Below are positions 25,587 through 33,838 of a stretch of 64,000 nucleotides of DNA, piece after piece (within the stretch, counting starts at the first letter, position 1; each line of letters starts with the position of its first letter). The notes beneath the pieces were generated by a model. That model did not search any database and was not told where the DNA came from. It was given only the letters and a program-made list of their open reading frames with translations. The stretch covers positions 124,001-188,000 of the forward strand of contig NZ_VFMO01000001.1 in NCBI RefSeq assembly GCF_006715095.1, written 5' to 3'. The stretch is from Yimella lutea (GTDB lineage Bacteria > Actinomycetota > Actinomycetes > Actinomycetales > Dermatophilaceae). A program made the translations under genes and the position numbers.

Positions 25587-26318
25587 TCAGGCGAGGTGCA
25601 GCCGCAACATCGCCAGCGAACGCTGCCACAGGTCGCGAGCCAGTGCCGACTGCGGCCCGACCGCCGCCAGATCACGCAGCGTGTTGAGGTTGCCCGGGTA
25701 CTTCTTGGCGCAGAACGGCACTCCCGCACGGCGCATCGCTGCCCGTAACTCGGGCAGACCTTCTGCGGCCGCCGCGTTGTCGGCCGCGTAGAAGCTGACC
25801 GCTGCACCCTTGATGTTCTCGACCAGGTCGATATCGGTGGCCACACAGTCGTAGGACAGTGCGAGGCGAACCCGAGAATCGACCGCCGCGAGCGCGAACG
25901 CGAGTCCCCCGCCGGTGCCGTAGCCGATCACCGCGATCCGGGTGTCGACGCCCGGTTCCTTCGCTAGCTCCCCGACGGTGGCACGCAGGGCCTTCATCAC
26001 CCAACGCTCGTAGTCGGGGCTCTGCATGACGGCCATGACGTCGCCGACCGTCGGGTCGTCGGCAAGGTCGGCGTCCTGCCAGGCCTGCTCCGCGCGCGCG
26101 GCCGCCTGCGGGTCGAGGCCGAGGCCCGCGACGAGTTCGGGGACGAGGACGACGTAGCGCTCGTGAGCGAAACGGCGCGCGAGTTCCATGATGGTCGCGT
26201 CCGACTCGCGCAGCCCGGGCAGCATCACGATGCCGCCGCGTACGCTTCCACCCGGCGCCACGCGGTGGGCGCTCAGGGGCATGGTCGTCGCAGCGGGTCT
26301 CAACGTCTTGCCTTTCAT
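25587..26318 (-). CDS. Dienelactone hydrolase fold lacking the nucleophile
   Basis: A 243-residue protein with the dienelactone-hydrolase fold (GGIVMLPGLRESDATIMELA, VVLVPELVAGLG). The elbow that should read G-x-Cys/Ser-x-G is GYGTGG at 132-137, so the nucleophile position 134 is Gly. Near the C-terminus the expected His loop (YxGAxHGF type) reads YPGNLNTL. Both catalytic residues are thus absent, and the protein is probably a binding or structural pseudoenzyme. The reading frame and codon use look healthy. An alternative start is the Met at residue 13. Confidence 0.8.
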   Translation of the reverse strand: MKGKTLRPAATTMPLSAHRVAPGGSVRGGIVMLPGLRESDATIMELARRFAHERYVVLVPELVAGLGLDPQAAARAEQAWQDADLADDPTVGDVMAVMQSPDYERWVMKALRATVGELAKEPGVDTRIAVIGYGTGGGLAFALAAVDSRVRLALSYDCVATDIDLVENIKGAAVSFYAADNAAAAEGLPELRAAMRRAGVPFCAKKYPGNLNTLRDLAAVGPQSALARDLWQRSLAMLRLHLA

Positions 26319-26401
26319 CGATCTACGGCCAACTGTCCCAGGGTAGGACCGTCGACGCATCGCCGGGCGGGAGTCGCACAACGACTTGGAACCTTCTGTG
26401 A

Positions 26402-26695
26402 TCAGCCGGCTGCGGGCGGCTGCGTTCCGGGCTGGGTGCCCGCCTGGGTGCCAGGCTGGTTCGGCTGCGGAGCCGGAGTGGTCGGCGGCTGCTCGCCACC
26501 CTGAGGCTGCGCGGGAGCGTCCGGCACCCCGAGCTGGTCCTCGAGGGCGTCTGCGCCCTGCCTCACCTTGCCGGCGTACTTGTTGCCGGTCTTGGCGTTG
26601 ACCGCGGCCTCGGCCTTGTCGATGCCGTCGCGCACCTTGTCGGGGTTCTTCGCGGCGTAGTTCTTCGCCTTGGCGATGATGCTTGTGAAGTTCAT
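26402..26695 (-). CDS. MT0933-like antitoxin family protein
   Basis: A 97-residue protein. Residues 1-50 (KAKNYAAKNPDKVRDGIDKA, AAVNAKTGNKYAGKV) match the MT0933_antitox family, typified by Rv0909 of M. tuberculosis. The second half is a Pro/Gln/Gly-rich tail with PGTQ repeats. Rv0909 is reported to neutralise Rv0910, an SRPBCC-fold toxin. The next gene upstream here encodes an SRPBCC domain fused to an epimerase. A TAGGAT box 7 nt upstream suggests leaderless expression. Whether it is an antitoxin here is unproven; many family members stand alone. Confidence 0.82.
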   Translation of the reverse strand: MNFTSIIAKAKNYAAKNPDKVRDGIDKAEAAVNAKTGNKYAGKVRQGADALEDQLGVPDAPAQPQGGEQPPTTPAPQPNQPGTQAGTQPGTQPPAAG

Positions 26696-26702
26696 GCTCC
26701 GG

Positions 26703-26708
26703 ATCCTA
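26703..26708 (-). promoter_or_regulatory. Probable -10 box (TAGGAT) of the antitoxin-like gene
   Basis: On the minus strand TAGGAT is followed by CCGGAGC and the ATG at 26695. Two ACCGATCG words 12 bp apart lie over the expected -35 region (26711-26735) and could form an operator. Confidence 0.5.
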
Positions 26709-26738
26709 AATCCACCCGATCGGTAGTCGATCGGTGAC

Positions 26739-28112
26739 TCAGTCGGTTCGGCCGAGCTCGTGCTGCAGCGCCTCCCGCAGGCCCGGGTGTCGGAACCTGT
26801 GTCCGGCGTCGATGAGCGCGGCGGGCACGACGCGCTGGCTGGCGAGCGCCAACTCCCGCGCTCCGCGTTGGCCGAGCAGCAACTGCGGGCCCACCTTCGG
26901 CACCGCGAGCGAACTCGGCCGGGAGATCACCGACGCGAGCACCTTGCTGAACTCCTCGTTGCGAAGTGGCTGCGGGGCAACGGCATTCACCGGACCGGCG
27001 AGCACATCGTCGAAGATCGCGCGGTGATAGACGTCGATCAGGTCGTCGATGGCGATCCACGACATCCACTGCTGCCCGTCACCAAGACGACCGCCCAGGA
27101 AGGCCTCGTACAACGGACGAAGGACGGCCAGCAGGCCTCCGCGGGCCGACTGCACCAAACCTGTGCGGACCAGCACCGTCCGGACACCTGCGTCGGAGGT
27201 CGGCGAAGTCGCCTCTTCCCACTCACGCACCACACTGGCCAGGAAGTCGTCGCCCGACGGGCTCGACTCGTCCAGCAGTTCGTCGGTGTGCTCGGAGCCG
27301 TAGAAACCGATCGCGGATGCGGAGGCGAACACCCGCGGACCGCCGTGCTGCACGATCGCCTCCGCCAGCCGATGGGTCGGACCGACCCGACTGTCGTGCA
27401 CCTTGCTCATGTGTTCGGCGGTGAACCTGCCGGCGATCGTCTCGCCGGCCAGGTGGACCACCGCGTCGACCCCGTCGAGGATCGCCGGGTCGGGGGTTTC
27501 GAGATCCCAGTGCCGCTGCTGGTGGATCGCGTCGGGATCGGGTTCGCCACGCACGAGGTGGATGACCCTGTGGCCACCGGTCGAAAGGAACGCGGTCAGC
27601 GCCGTCCCCACCAACCCGCGCGCGCCGGTGATCGCGATGGTGCTGGGTTTCGCATCCCACTGCCGAGCGGCAGCCGCGTGAGCGTTCAGATCGTCGGTCA
27701 CCTGACGTCCGCGGTAGCGGAACATCGGGGTGAGCACTGACTTCGGGACGCGGGTCGTCACTTGGTCGATCAACCGGCAGGACGCGTCGTCGCCCTCGAA
27801 GCGATGCAGGTGCTTCCACCCGGTGATCGCCGAGAACGGCTGGGACACACAGTGATCGCCGAACTGACTCCCGTCGATGTACTCGTCCGGCTGGTGCTGG
27901 GCCACCCACCGGCCACGGGGCACGGACGCCGTCGCGACCTTCGCTTGGAGCACCGCCCGGCCGTCGGCCAGACTGCGCGCTTCCTCCAGTGGTTGCAGGG
28001 GTGTCCACGGAGCCGCCAACCGGTGGAAGGCACCCGGACGGGCGAACCAGTCCCAGACCTCCTGCCGGGAATGAGGCACAGGAACGGTGAACGCGTGCGT
28101 TCTGGTCAGCAT
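26739..28112 (-). CDS. SRPBCC domain fused to TIGR01777 (YfcH/SULA-type) epimerase
   Basis: A 457-residue fusion. Residues 1-150 form an SRPBCC (polyketide cyclase/START-like) lipid-binding fold (PVPHSRQEVWDWFARPGAFH, WKHLHRFEGDD). Residues from about 157 form an extended SDR with TGARGLVGTALTAFL and the family words HLAGETIAGRF and ASAIGFYGS. This architecture is common in actinobacteria (Rv2216 type), but the substrate is unknown. It precedes the antitoxin-like gene on the same strand by 43 bp. Confidence 0.9.
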   Translation of the reverse strand: MLTRTHAFTVPVPHSRQEVWDWFARPGAFHRLAAPWTPLQPLEEARSLADGRAVLQAKVATASVPRGRWVAQHQPDEYIDGSQFGDHCVSQPFSAITGWKHLHRFEGDDASCRLIDQVTTRVPKSVLTPMFRYRGRQVTDDLNAHAAAARQWDAKPSTIAITGARGLVGTALTAFLSTGGHRVIHLVRGEPDPDAIHQQRHWDLETPDPAILDGVDAVVHLAGETIAGRFTAEHMSKVHDSRVGPTHRLAEAIVQHGGPRVFASASAIGFYGSEHTDELLDESSPSGDDFLASVVREWEEATSPTSDAGVRTVLVRTGLVQSARGGLLAVLRPLYEAFLGGRLGDGQQWMSWIAIDDLIDVYHRAIFDDVLAGPVNAVAPQPLRNEEFSKVLASVISRPSSLAVPKVGPQLLLGQRGARELALASQRVVPAALIDAGHRFRHPGLREALQHELGRTD

Positions 28113-28183
28113 GCGACCACTATCCCACGCGGGCCGCCCTCCGTCCGTTCACGCATCCTGAGGCCCCAGGCTCGCCGGGCCAG

Positions 28184-28203
28184 TTGTTCAAATGTCAGAA
28201 CAA
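28184..28203. promoter_or_regulatory. Candidate IolR operator before iolD
   Basis: TTGTTC (28184-28189) and its inverse GAACAA (28198-28203) flank AAATGTCA. Inside is TGTCAGAACA (28193-28202), which shares the TGTCA-NN-ACA form with TGTCATTACA before iolC (30948-30957). Position just before the iolD promoter and presence at both iol promoters suggest the site of the cluster's GntR regulator. Confidence 0.5.
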
Positions 28204-28243
28204 GGCCGATAACCTGGCTTTGACCGTCCCGAGGGGAGCACCG

Positions 28244-30160
28244 ATGAGCTCGAGTTATCCGTACGCCCACGCGCCCACCGTTCGCCTGACGGTCGGCCAG
28301 GCACTCGTCCGCTTTCTGACGCAGCAGTACTCGGAGAGGGACGGCGATGAGCGGCGTTTGATCGCAGGCACATTCGGGATCTTCGGACACGGGAACGTCG
28401 CCGGCGTGGGCCAGGCCCTGCTGCAGAACTCGGTCGATGCGAAAGAAGACGACGAGATGCCGTACTGGCTGATGCGCAACGAGCAGGGCGGGGTTCATGC
28501 GGCCGCCGGGTTTGCGAAGGAGACGCGGCGCCGCCAGACACTGGCCGTCACCACGTCCATCGGCCCCGGCGCGACGAACATGGTCACCGGCGCCGCCCTC
28601 GCGACAACCAATCGACTACCGGTACTGCTGCTGCCGTCCGACCAGTTCGCCACCCGCTACCCCGACCCCGTGCTGCAGCAATTGGAAGACCCGCGTTCGC
28701 TCGACATCTCGGTCAACGACGCATTCAAACCGGTCTCACGTTTCTGGGACCGGATCAACCGTCCGGAACAGTTGATGCCCTCGCTGCTCGCTGCCATGCG
28801 GGTGCTGACCGATCCGGCCGAGACCGGTGCGGTGACGATCTGCCTGCCACAGGATGTGCAGGCCGAGGCGTACGACTGGCCGCAGGAGTTCTTCTCCCGC
28901 CGGGTCTGGCACATTCCCCGACCGGCCCCCGACCCGGCGGCTCTCGAACGAGCAGTCGCCGCGATCAAGGCTGCCGAGCGACCCCTGATCGTCGCCGGTG
29001 GTGGCGTCGTCTACTCGGAGGCGAGTGACGTCCTGCGCGAGTTCGCCTCTGTCACAGGGATTCCGGTGACCGACACTCAGTCCGGCAAGGGTGCGATCAA
29101 CTTCGACCATCCGGTGGCCGTCGGTGGAGTCGGCTCGACCGGCAACTCCGCGGCGAATGCGCTCGCTGCGCAGGCGGATCTGATCATCGGCATCGGCACC
29201 CGGTACTCCGACTTCACCACCGCGTCACACACCGCGTTCGCGCGTCCGGACGTGAAGTTCGTGAACATCAACGTGCAGTCCTTCGACGCCGCGAAGAACT
29301 CGGCGACGATGGTCGTGGCCGATGCACGCGCCGCGCTCGTCGCGTTGCAGGAGCAGATGGCGGGGTGGCACACCGACGACGCGTATCAGCAGGAAGCAGC
29401 GGGGCTCTGGGACGAGTGGAACGACGTCATCGAGCAGTGCTATCACCGCGACCACGAGCCGCTCCCGGCACAGACCGAGGTGTTCGGTGCACTCAACGAC
29501 GAACTGGCCGAGCGCGACGTGATCATCAATGCGGCGGGTTCGATGCCGGGCGACCTGCAGTGCCTGTGGCGCGCGACCTCGCCCGACCAGTACCACCTCG
29601 AATACGCCTACTCGACCATGGGATACGAGATTCCGGCAGCGCTCGGCGTCCGCCTCGCGATCGGCGACGAAGACCGGAATGTCGTCGCCGTCGTCGGTGA
29701 CGGTTCCTACCAGATGATGCCGATGGAACTCGCGACCATCGCGTCCGAAGGCATCAAGGTCATCGTCGTGCTGCTCGACAACGCGGGCTTCGCCTCGATC
29801 GGTGCGCTGTCGGAGTCTGTCGGGTCGCAGCGCTTCGGCACGAAGTACCGGATGCGGGACGCGTCCAGCGGGCGTTTGGACGGGGCGCCGGTGCCGTTCG
29901 ACCTCGCGGCAAATGCGGCGTCCTGGGGTGTGAAGGTGGTGCGCAGCGACGGAATCGAGGAGTTCCGCAGCAGTCTGCGTACTGCGCTGGACGGCGAGGA
30001 GTCCGTGGTGCTCTACATCGAGACCGACCTCACCGGCCCCAATCCCCCGGGTTCGTCCTGGTGGGACGTACCGGTCAGCGAGACCTCCACCTTGCAGTCG
30101 ACCACAGCTGCGCGTGCGGCGTACGAGCAGCGCAAGCGCGATCAGCGCCATCACCTGTGA
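28244..30160 (+). CDS. iolD: 3D-trihydroxycyclohexane-1,2-dione acylhydrolase
   Basis: A 638-residue thiamine-diphosphate enzyme that opens the cyclohexane-dione ring in inositol breakdown to give 5-deoxy-glucuronate. Seen are the N-terminal PYR domain (GTFGIFGHGNVAGVGQALLQ), a central domain, and the PP domain with GDGSYQMMPMELATIASEG and later LLDNAGFAS. GAGGGGAG precedes the ATG at 28244. It is separate from, and on the same strand as, the iolCBA block; gntR lies between them on the other strand. A TGTCA-NN-ACA site in its promoter suggests shared control. Confidence 0.95.
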   Translation: MSSSYPYAHAPTVRLTVGQALVRFLTQQYSERDGDERRLIAGTFGIFGHGNVAGVGQALLQNSVDAKEDDEMPYWLMRNEQGGVHAAAGFAKETRRRQTLAVTTSIGPGATNMVTGAALATTNRLPVLLLPSDQFATRYPDPVLQQLEDPRSLDISVNDAFKPVSRFWDRINRPEQLMPSLLAAMRVLTDPAETGAVTICLPQDVQAEAYDWPQEFFSRRVWHIPRPAPDPAALERAVAAIKAAERPLIVAGGGVVYSEASDVLREFASVTGIPVTDTQSGKGAINFDHPVAVGGVGSTGNSAANALAAQADLIIGIGTRYSDFTTASHTAFARPDVKFVNINVQSFDAAKNSATMVVADARAALVALQEQMAGWHTDDAYQQEAAGLWDEWNDVIEQCYHRDHEPLPAQTEVFGALNDELAERDVIINAAGSMPGDLQCLWRATSPDQYHLEYAYSTMGYEIPAALGVRLAIGDEDRNVVAVVGDGSYQMMPMELATIASEGIKVIVVLLDNAGFASIGALSESVGSQRFGTKYRMRDASSGRLDGAPVPFDLAANAASWGVKVVRSDGIEEFRSSLRTALDGEESVVLYIETDLTGPNPPGSSWWDVPVSETSTLQSTTAARAAYEQRKRDQRHHL

Positions 30161-30166
30161 CGGTGC

Positions 30167-30907
30167 TCAGCTCTGGTGGACGGTGATCTCGATGGCGTAC
30201 TGGTCGGCGCGGTAGACGTGGTCGCCGTATTCGACCGGTGCGCCCGACTCGTCGAACGCTCGACGGGTCATCGTCAGCAGCGGTTCGCCCTTGTCGGTGC
30301 GCAGCATCGAACGTTCCTTGCCGGTCGGACGTCTGGCACCGATGCGCTGTTTGCCGACCACCGGACGCACTCCGGCCTCGCGCAGCAGCGCGTACAGGCC
30401 ACGGTCGATCAGTTGCCGCTCGTCGAACTTCGCCGCTTGCGGCAGCAACCAGTTCGACAGGATCGACAGGGGGACGTCACCGGTGTATCGCAGACGCCGC
30501 ACGAACACCAGGTCGGCATTCTTCGGGACGCCGAAGAACTCGGCAGCCACCGGCGAGTGAGCGGTGCGGTCGAAGTCGAGCAACTCGGTGCGTGGCTCCT
30601 TCCCGGAGCGGACGAGGTCCTCGTAGAGACTGGTGAGCTCGTCGCGGCGGTGGATCACCTCGTTGGCCACCGTCGTCCCGATGCCTCGGCGCCGGGTGAC
30701 CAGGCCACGCTGCACCAGCTCCGCTATCGCCCGGCGCACCGTCGGGCGGGACAGGTCGAGCCGTTCGGCCATCGCCAGTTCGTTCTCGAACGGGTCGCCC
30801 GGTTTGAGCGACCCGCTCTCGATGGCAGCGGTGAGCTGCTGGGCGAGTTGGTAGTACAACGGGACTGGGCTCGCCCGATCGATGACCACCGGCACTGTCT
30901 CAGCCAT
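30167..30907 (-). CDS. iolR: GntR/HutC-family regulator of the iol cluster
   Basis: A 246-residue repressor. The winged helix is at about 15-80 (YYQLAQQLTAAIESGSLKPG, SRPTVRRAIAELVQRGLVTR), and a UTRA ligand domain spans 95-235. It lies between iolD and iolC, converging on the first and diverging from the second, the usual position of a local regulator. TATGAT sits 6 nt before its ATG (leaderless), with GACA-N5-TGTC (30920-30932) immediately beside that box, fitting autorepression. The effector is presumably an inositol breakdown intermediate. Symbol given by context. Confidence 0.88.
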   Translation of the reverse strand: MAETVPVVIDRASPVPLYYQLAQQLTAAIESGSLKPGDPFENELAMAERLDLSRPTVRRAIAELVQRGLVTRRRGIGTTVANEVIHRRDELTSLYEDLVRSGKEPRTELLDFDRTAHSPVAAEFFGVPKNADLVFVRRLRYTGDVPLSILSNWLLPQAAKFDERQLIDRGLYALLREAGVRPVVGKQRIGARRPTGKERSMLRTDKGEPLLTMTRRAFDESGAPVEYGDHVYRADQYAIEITVHQS

Positions 30908-30913
30908 GGGCCG

Positions 30914-30957
30914 ATCATAGACAGCAAATGTCGTTCGGAAGTAAAAATGTCATTACA
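30914..30957. promoter_or_regulatory. iolR/iolC divergent promoter with repeated TGTC operators
   Basis: TATGAT on the minus strand (30914-30919) is the -10 of iolR. Next to it is the inverted repeat GACA-GCAAA-TGTC (30920-30932), and at 30948-30957 is TGTCATTACA. The word AAATGTC is thus present twice here and once before iolD. The arrangement allows one repressor to control both directions. Confidence 0.5.
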
Positions 30958-30999
30958 TTGCAGGATCACCCGTCCGGTCCCCCGAGAAGGGCATTCGTC

Positions 31000-31965
31000 G
31001 TGACCTCGTCCGCACCCGACCTGCTGGCCATCGGCCGGCTCGGCGTCGACCTGTACCCGCTCACCAGCGGCGTCGGCCTGGAGGAGGTCGACACGTTCGG
31101 CAAGTTCCTGGGTGGCAGCGCGGCCAACGTCGCGGTCGCCGCCGCGCGGTACGGACGCACCTGCGCGCTCATCTCCCGGACCGGAGACGACCCGTTCGGT
31201 CGTTACCTGATCAGGCAATTGGAGGAGTTCGGGGTCGACCCCGCCGCCGTGACGCCGACCCCGGAACTGAAGACACCGATCACCTTCTGTGAGCTCTTTC
31301 CGCCCGACGACTTCCCGCTCTACTTCTATCGCGAGCCGATCGCACCCGACCTCACCATCGATCCCGCGCAGATACCGGTCGAGCAGGTGCGGGACGCCCG
31401 CGTGTACTGGTCGACGGTCACCGGCCTGTCCCGCGAACCCTCGCGCGAAGCGCACTTCTACGCCTGGGGTGTTCGAGAGCGGCGCCCGCTCACCGTGCTC
31501 GATCTCGACTGGCGACCGATGTTCTGGCCGTCGCCGGACGGCGCCCGCGCGATCGTCGGTGAGGCACTCGCGCAGGTCACGGTCGCCGTCGGCAACCAGG
31601 ACGAGTGCGAGATCGCGGTGGGTGAGACCGATCCGACCAGAGCTGCCCGAGCTCTGCTGGATCGTGGGATCGAGCTGGCGATCGTGAAACAGGGTCCGCG
31701 TGGGGTGCTGGCGATGACCGCCGGCGAATGCGTGGAGGTGCCGCCGTTGCCGGTCGACGTCGTCAATGGCCTCGGTGCGGGTGACGCGTTCGGTGGGGCG
31801 ATCGTCCATGGGCTTGTGTCCGGCTGGGATCTGGAACGGATGCTGCGTTTCGCGAACGCCGCCGGCGCGATCGTCGCCGGTCGGCTCGAGTGCTCGTCCG
31901 CCATGCCGAACACTGCCCAGGTCGAGGCTGCGCTGGCAGCGGGCGCCGTGCGTCTGGAGGGATGA
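31000..31965 (+). CDS. iolC: 5-dehydro-2-deoxygluconokinase
   Basis: A 321-residue PfkB-family sugar kinase. It starts LLAIGRLGVDLYPL, has the glycine run FLGGSAANVAVAAARYG, and carries the C-terminal PfkB signature GLGAGDAFGGAIVHGL with the catalytic Asp. It phosphorylates 5-dehydro-2-deoxygluconate. The GTG at 31000 is chosen because GAGAAGG lies 9 nt upstream and the operator would then be outside the gene; an ATG at 30928 lies within the operator region. It overlaps the next gene by one base (TGATG). Confidence 0.93.
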   Translation: MTSSAPDLLAIGRLGVDLYPLTSGVGLEEVDTFGKFLGGSAANVAVAAARYGRTCALISRTGDDPFGRYLIRQLEEFGVDPAAVTPTPELKTPITFCELFPPDDFPLYFYREPIAPDLTIDPAQIPVEQVRDARVYWSTVTGLSREPSREAHFYAWGVRERRPLTVLDLDWRPMFWPSPDGARAIVGEALAQVTVAVGNQDECEIAVGETDPTRAARALLDRGIELAIVKQGPRGVLAMTAGECVEVPPLPVDVVNGLGAGDAFGGAIVHGLVSGWDLERMLRFANAAGAIVAGRLECSSAMPNTAQVEAALAAGAVRLEG

Positions 31966-32945
31966 TGAGACTGTCCGACACCGAAATTCACCAACTGACC
32001 CGCCGACGGATCAGCGACCCGGACGCGATCGCATCTGCCTGGGCGACGCGTGGGCGCCGCAAAGGCCCGGACAGTCGGCTCCTCATCGTCGCCGCCGACC
32101 ACCCGGCCCGTGGCGCGCTCGGGGTGCGCGACAACAACGACGCGATGGCGTCCCGACCTGAACTGCTGGGCCGGCTGGTGACGGCGCTGGCCAACCCGCG
32201 TGTCGACGGCGTGCTCGCCACGGCCGACGTGCTGGAGGACCTCCTGTTGCTCGGAGCGCTGGACGACAAGCTGGTGATCGGGTCGATGAACCGCGGCGGC
32301 TTGCAGGGGGCCGGCTTCGAGTTCGATGATCGGTTCACCGGGTACACGGCGGCGCAGATCGACGATTTCGGACTGGACGGCGGAAAGACACTTGCTCGAA
32401 TCTGCTTGCAGGACAGCGGAACCGTCGCCACTCTCCAGGCGACAGCACGTGCTGTCGACGAGCTGGCAACCCGCCGCAAGATCGCGATGATCGAACCGTT
32501 CTGGTCAGAGTTCGGCACCGACGGCCGTGCCCGCAATATCCTCACCGCCGACGCGACCATCCGGTCGATGCACGTGGCGTCCGGGCTCGGCGCCACCAGC
32601 GCGTACACCTGGCTGAAGGTGCCGATCGTGCCCGAGATGCACCGCGTTCTGGAGGCCACCACGCTTCCGACCCTGCTCCTCGGCGGCGACCCGACGACCG
32701 ACTCGGACGAGACGTACGCGAGCTGGGAGGACGCGCTCAGCGCTCCGTCCGCGGCCGGGCTGGTGATCGGTCGCGCGTTGCTCTTCCCGCCGGACGACGA
32801 CGTCGCCGCGGCCGTCGACGTCGCGGCTCGCCTCGTCCACGGCACCGAACCTTCATCGAGTGGCCGGGTTACGGACGAGTGGCCGGGTTATACCCCGGCC
32901 ACTGGTTCACAGCCCGGCCACTCGGCGAAAGGGACTGAATCATGA
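31965..32945 (+). CDS. Cgl0159-like (beta/alpha)8 aldolase of the iol operon
   Basis: A 326-residue TIM-barrel protein with LLIVAADHPARGALGV, DVLEDLLLLGALDDKLVIGS and YTWLKVPIVPEM, where the Lys is in Schiff-base position. Its place between iolC and iolB matches the corynebacterial order, so it likely cleaves 5-dehydro-2-deoxygluconate 6-phosphate (the role of Bacillus IolJ). GGAGG precedes the tandem ATGs. Residues from about 298 to 320 are encoded by palindrome E3, so the family C-terminus ends near HGTEP. The frame stays open and the stop still overlaps iolB (ATGA). Function is inferred from context. Confidence 0.82.
   Translation: MRLSDTEIHQLTRRRISDPDAIASAWATRGRRKGPDSRLLIVAADHPARGALGVRDNNDAMASRPELLGRLVTALANPRVDGVLATADVLEDLLLLGALDDKLVIGSMNRGGLQGAGFEFDDRFTGYTAAQIDDFGLDGGKTLARICLQDSGTVATLQATARAVDELATRRKIAMIEPFWSEFGTDGRARNILTADATIRSMHVASGLGATSAYTWLKVPIVPEMHRVLEATTLPTLLLGGDPTTDSDETYASWEDALSAPSAAGLVIGRALLFPPDDDVAAAVDVAARLVHGTEPSSSGRVTDEWPGYTPATGSQPGHSAKGTES
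32857..32924. repeat. Palindromic element E3 (66-bp core) inside the aldolase gene
   Basis: GAGTGGCCGGGTTA occurs at 32858-32871 and 32877-32890 (19 bp apart), and the inverse word CCGGCCACT at 32895-32903 and 32914-32922 (19 bp apart), about an axis at 32890.5. The core, 32858-32923, is 66 bp, like E1, and pairs almost throughout. It falls in the last codons of the aldolase and is translated. Confidence 0.85.
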
Positions 32946-33838
32946 ATTGGCACAGGCCTGCCGGGTCGATCAGCGACGAGCAGTACGACGTCGTGGTGCG
33001 ACCGGGTAGTGACGACTGGCGGCACACCGGGCTGCTGGTGGCGACGCTCGGTGCCGGCGAGTCACGCACGCTCCAGACCGGCGACGACGAGTACATCGTG
33101 GTTCCGCTGTCCGGCCTCGGTGTCGATGTGTCCTGCGACCCGGATCAGGTCCGGCTGATGGGGCGAGCCGACGTGTTCGAAGGTCCGAGCGATGTGGCGT
33201 ACGTGCCGCGCGGCCGAACTCTCACCGTCACCGCGTCCGAGCCGAGTCGGGTGGCGCTGTGTTTCGCGCCCGCGTCGTCCGATCAACCGTTCGCTGTCGT
33301 CGACAAGGACGCCGTGCCGGTCGAGCTTCGCGGCGCCGGCAACTGTTCTCGGCAAGTGCACAACTTCGGCACTCCCGCTGCGCTGCACGCGGATTCGATC
33401 ATCTGTTGCGAGGTGCTGACGCCGTCGGGCAACTGGAGTTCGTACCCGCCGCACAAGCATGACGAGGAACGCCCCGGCGTCGAGACCGAACTCGAGGAGA
33501 TCTACTACTTCGAGTCCCGTATCGCCACGGGTGGCCCGGCCGAGGCCGAACCGCACGGCTACCAGGCGGTGCACGGCACGGCCGATCGTCCGATCGAGGT
33601 CAACGCCCGCGTCGTCTCCGGCGATGTCGTGCTGGTGCCGCACGGCTGGCACGGGCCGTCGATGGCCCCGCCCGGGTACGACCTGTACTACCTGAACGTG
33701 ATGGCCGGACCCGGCGACGAACGGGCGTGGCGCATCTGCGACGACCCGGCGCACACCTGGGTCCGCGACACCTGGACCGACCACCCGATGGACCCCCGAC
33801 TTCCCTTCACCGGACCGACACACGAGGAAACGCCATGA
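32942..33838 (+). CDS. iolB: 5-deoxy-glucuronate isomerase
   Basis: A 298-residue double-cupin protein. Metal-site segments are YPPHKHDEERPGVETELEEI, with the two His and a Glu, and VLVPHGWHGPSMAPPGYDLY near the end. It converts 5-deoxy-glucuronate to 5-dehydro-2-deoxygluconate, the substrate of IolC. It is joined by 4-nt overlaps to both the aldolase and iolA, so the four genes form one operon. Confidence 0.95.
   Translation: MNWHRPAGSISDEQYDVVVRPGSDDWRHTGLLVATLGAGESRTLQTGDDEYIVVPLSGLGVDVSCDPDQVRLMGRADVFEGPSDVAYVPRGRTLTVTASEPSRVALCFAPASSDQPFAVVDKDAVPVELRGAGNCSRQVHNFGTPAALHADSIICCEVLTPSGNWSSYPPHKHDEERPGVETELEEIYYFESRIATGGPAEAEPHGYQAVHGTADRPIEVNARVVSGDVVLVPHGWHGPSMAPPGYDLYYLNVMAGPGDERAWRICDDPAHTWVRDTWTDHPMDPRLPFTGPTHEETP

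Noticed and set aside
30157..30172. TGTGA-N6-TCAGC at the end of iolD, resembling a CRP site
   Set aside because: It spans the iolD stop between convergent genes, where a regulator site is unlikely, and one half-site is poor.
32858..32923. E1-E3 as a small CRISPR array
   Set aside because: Units are inverted as well as direct, there are no unique spacers of usual length, and no cas genes are present.
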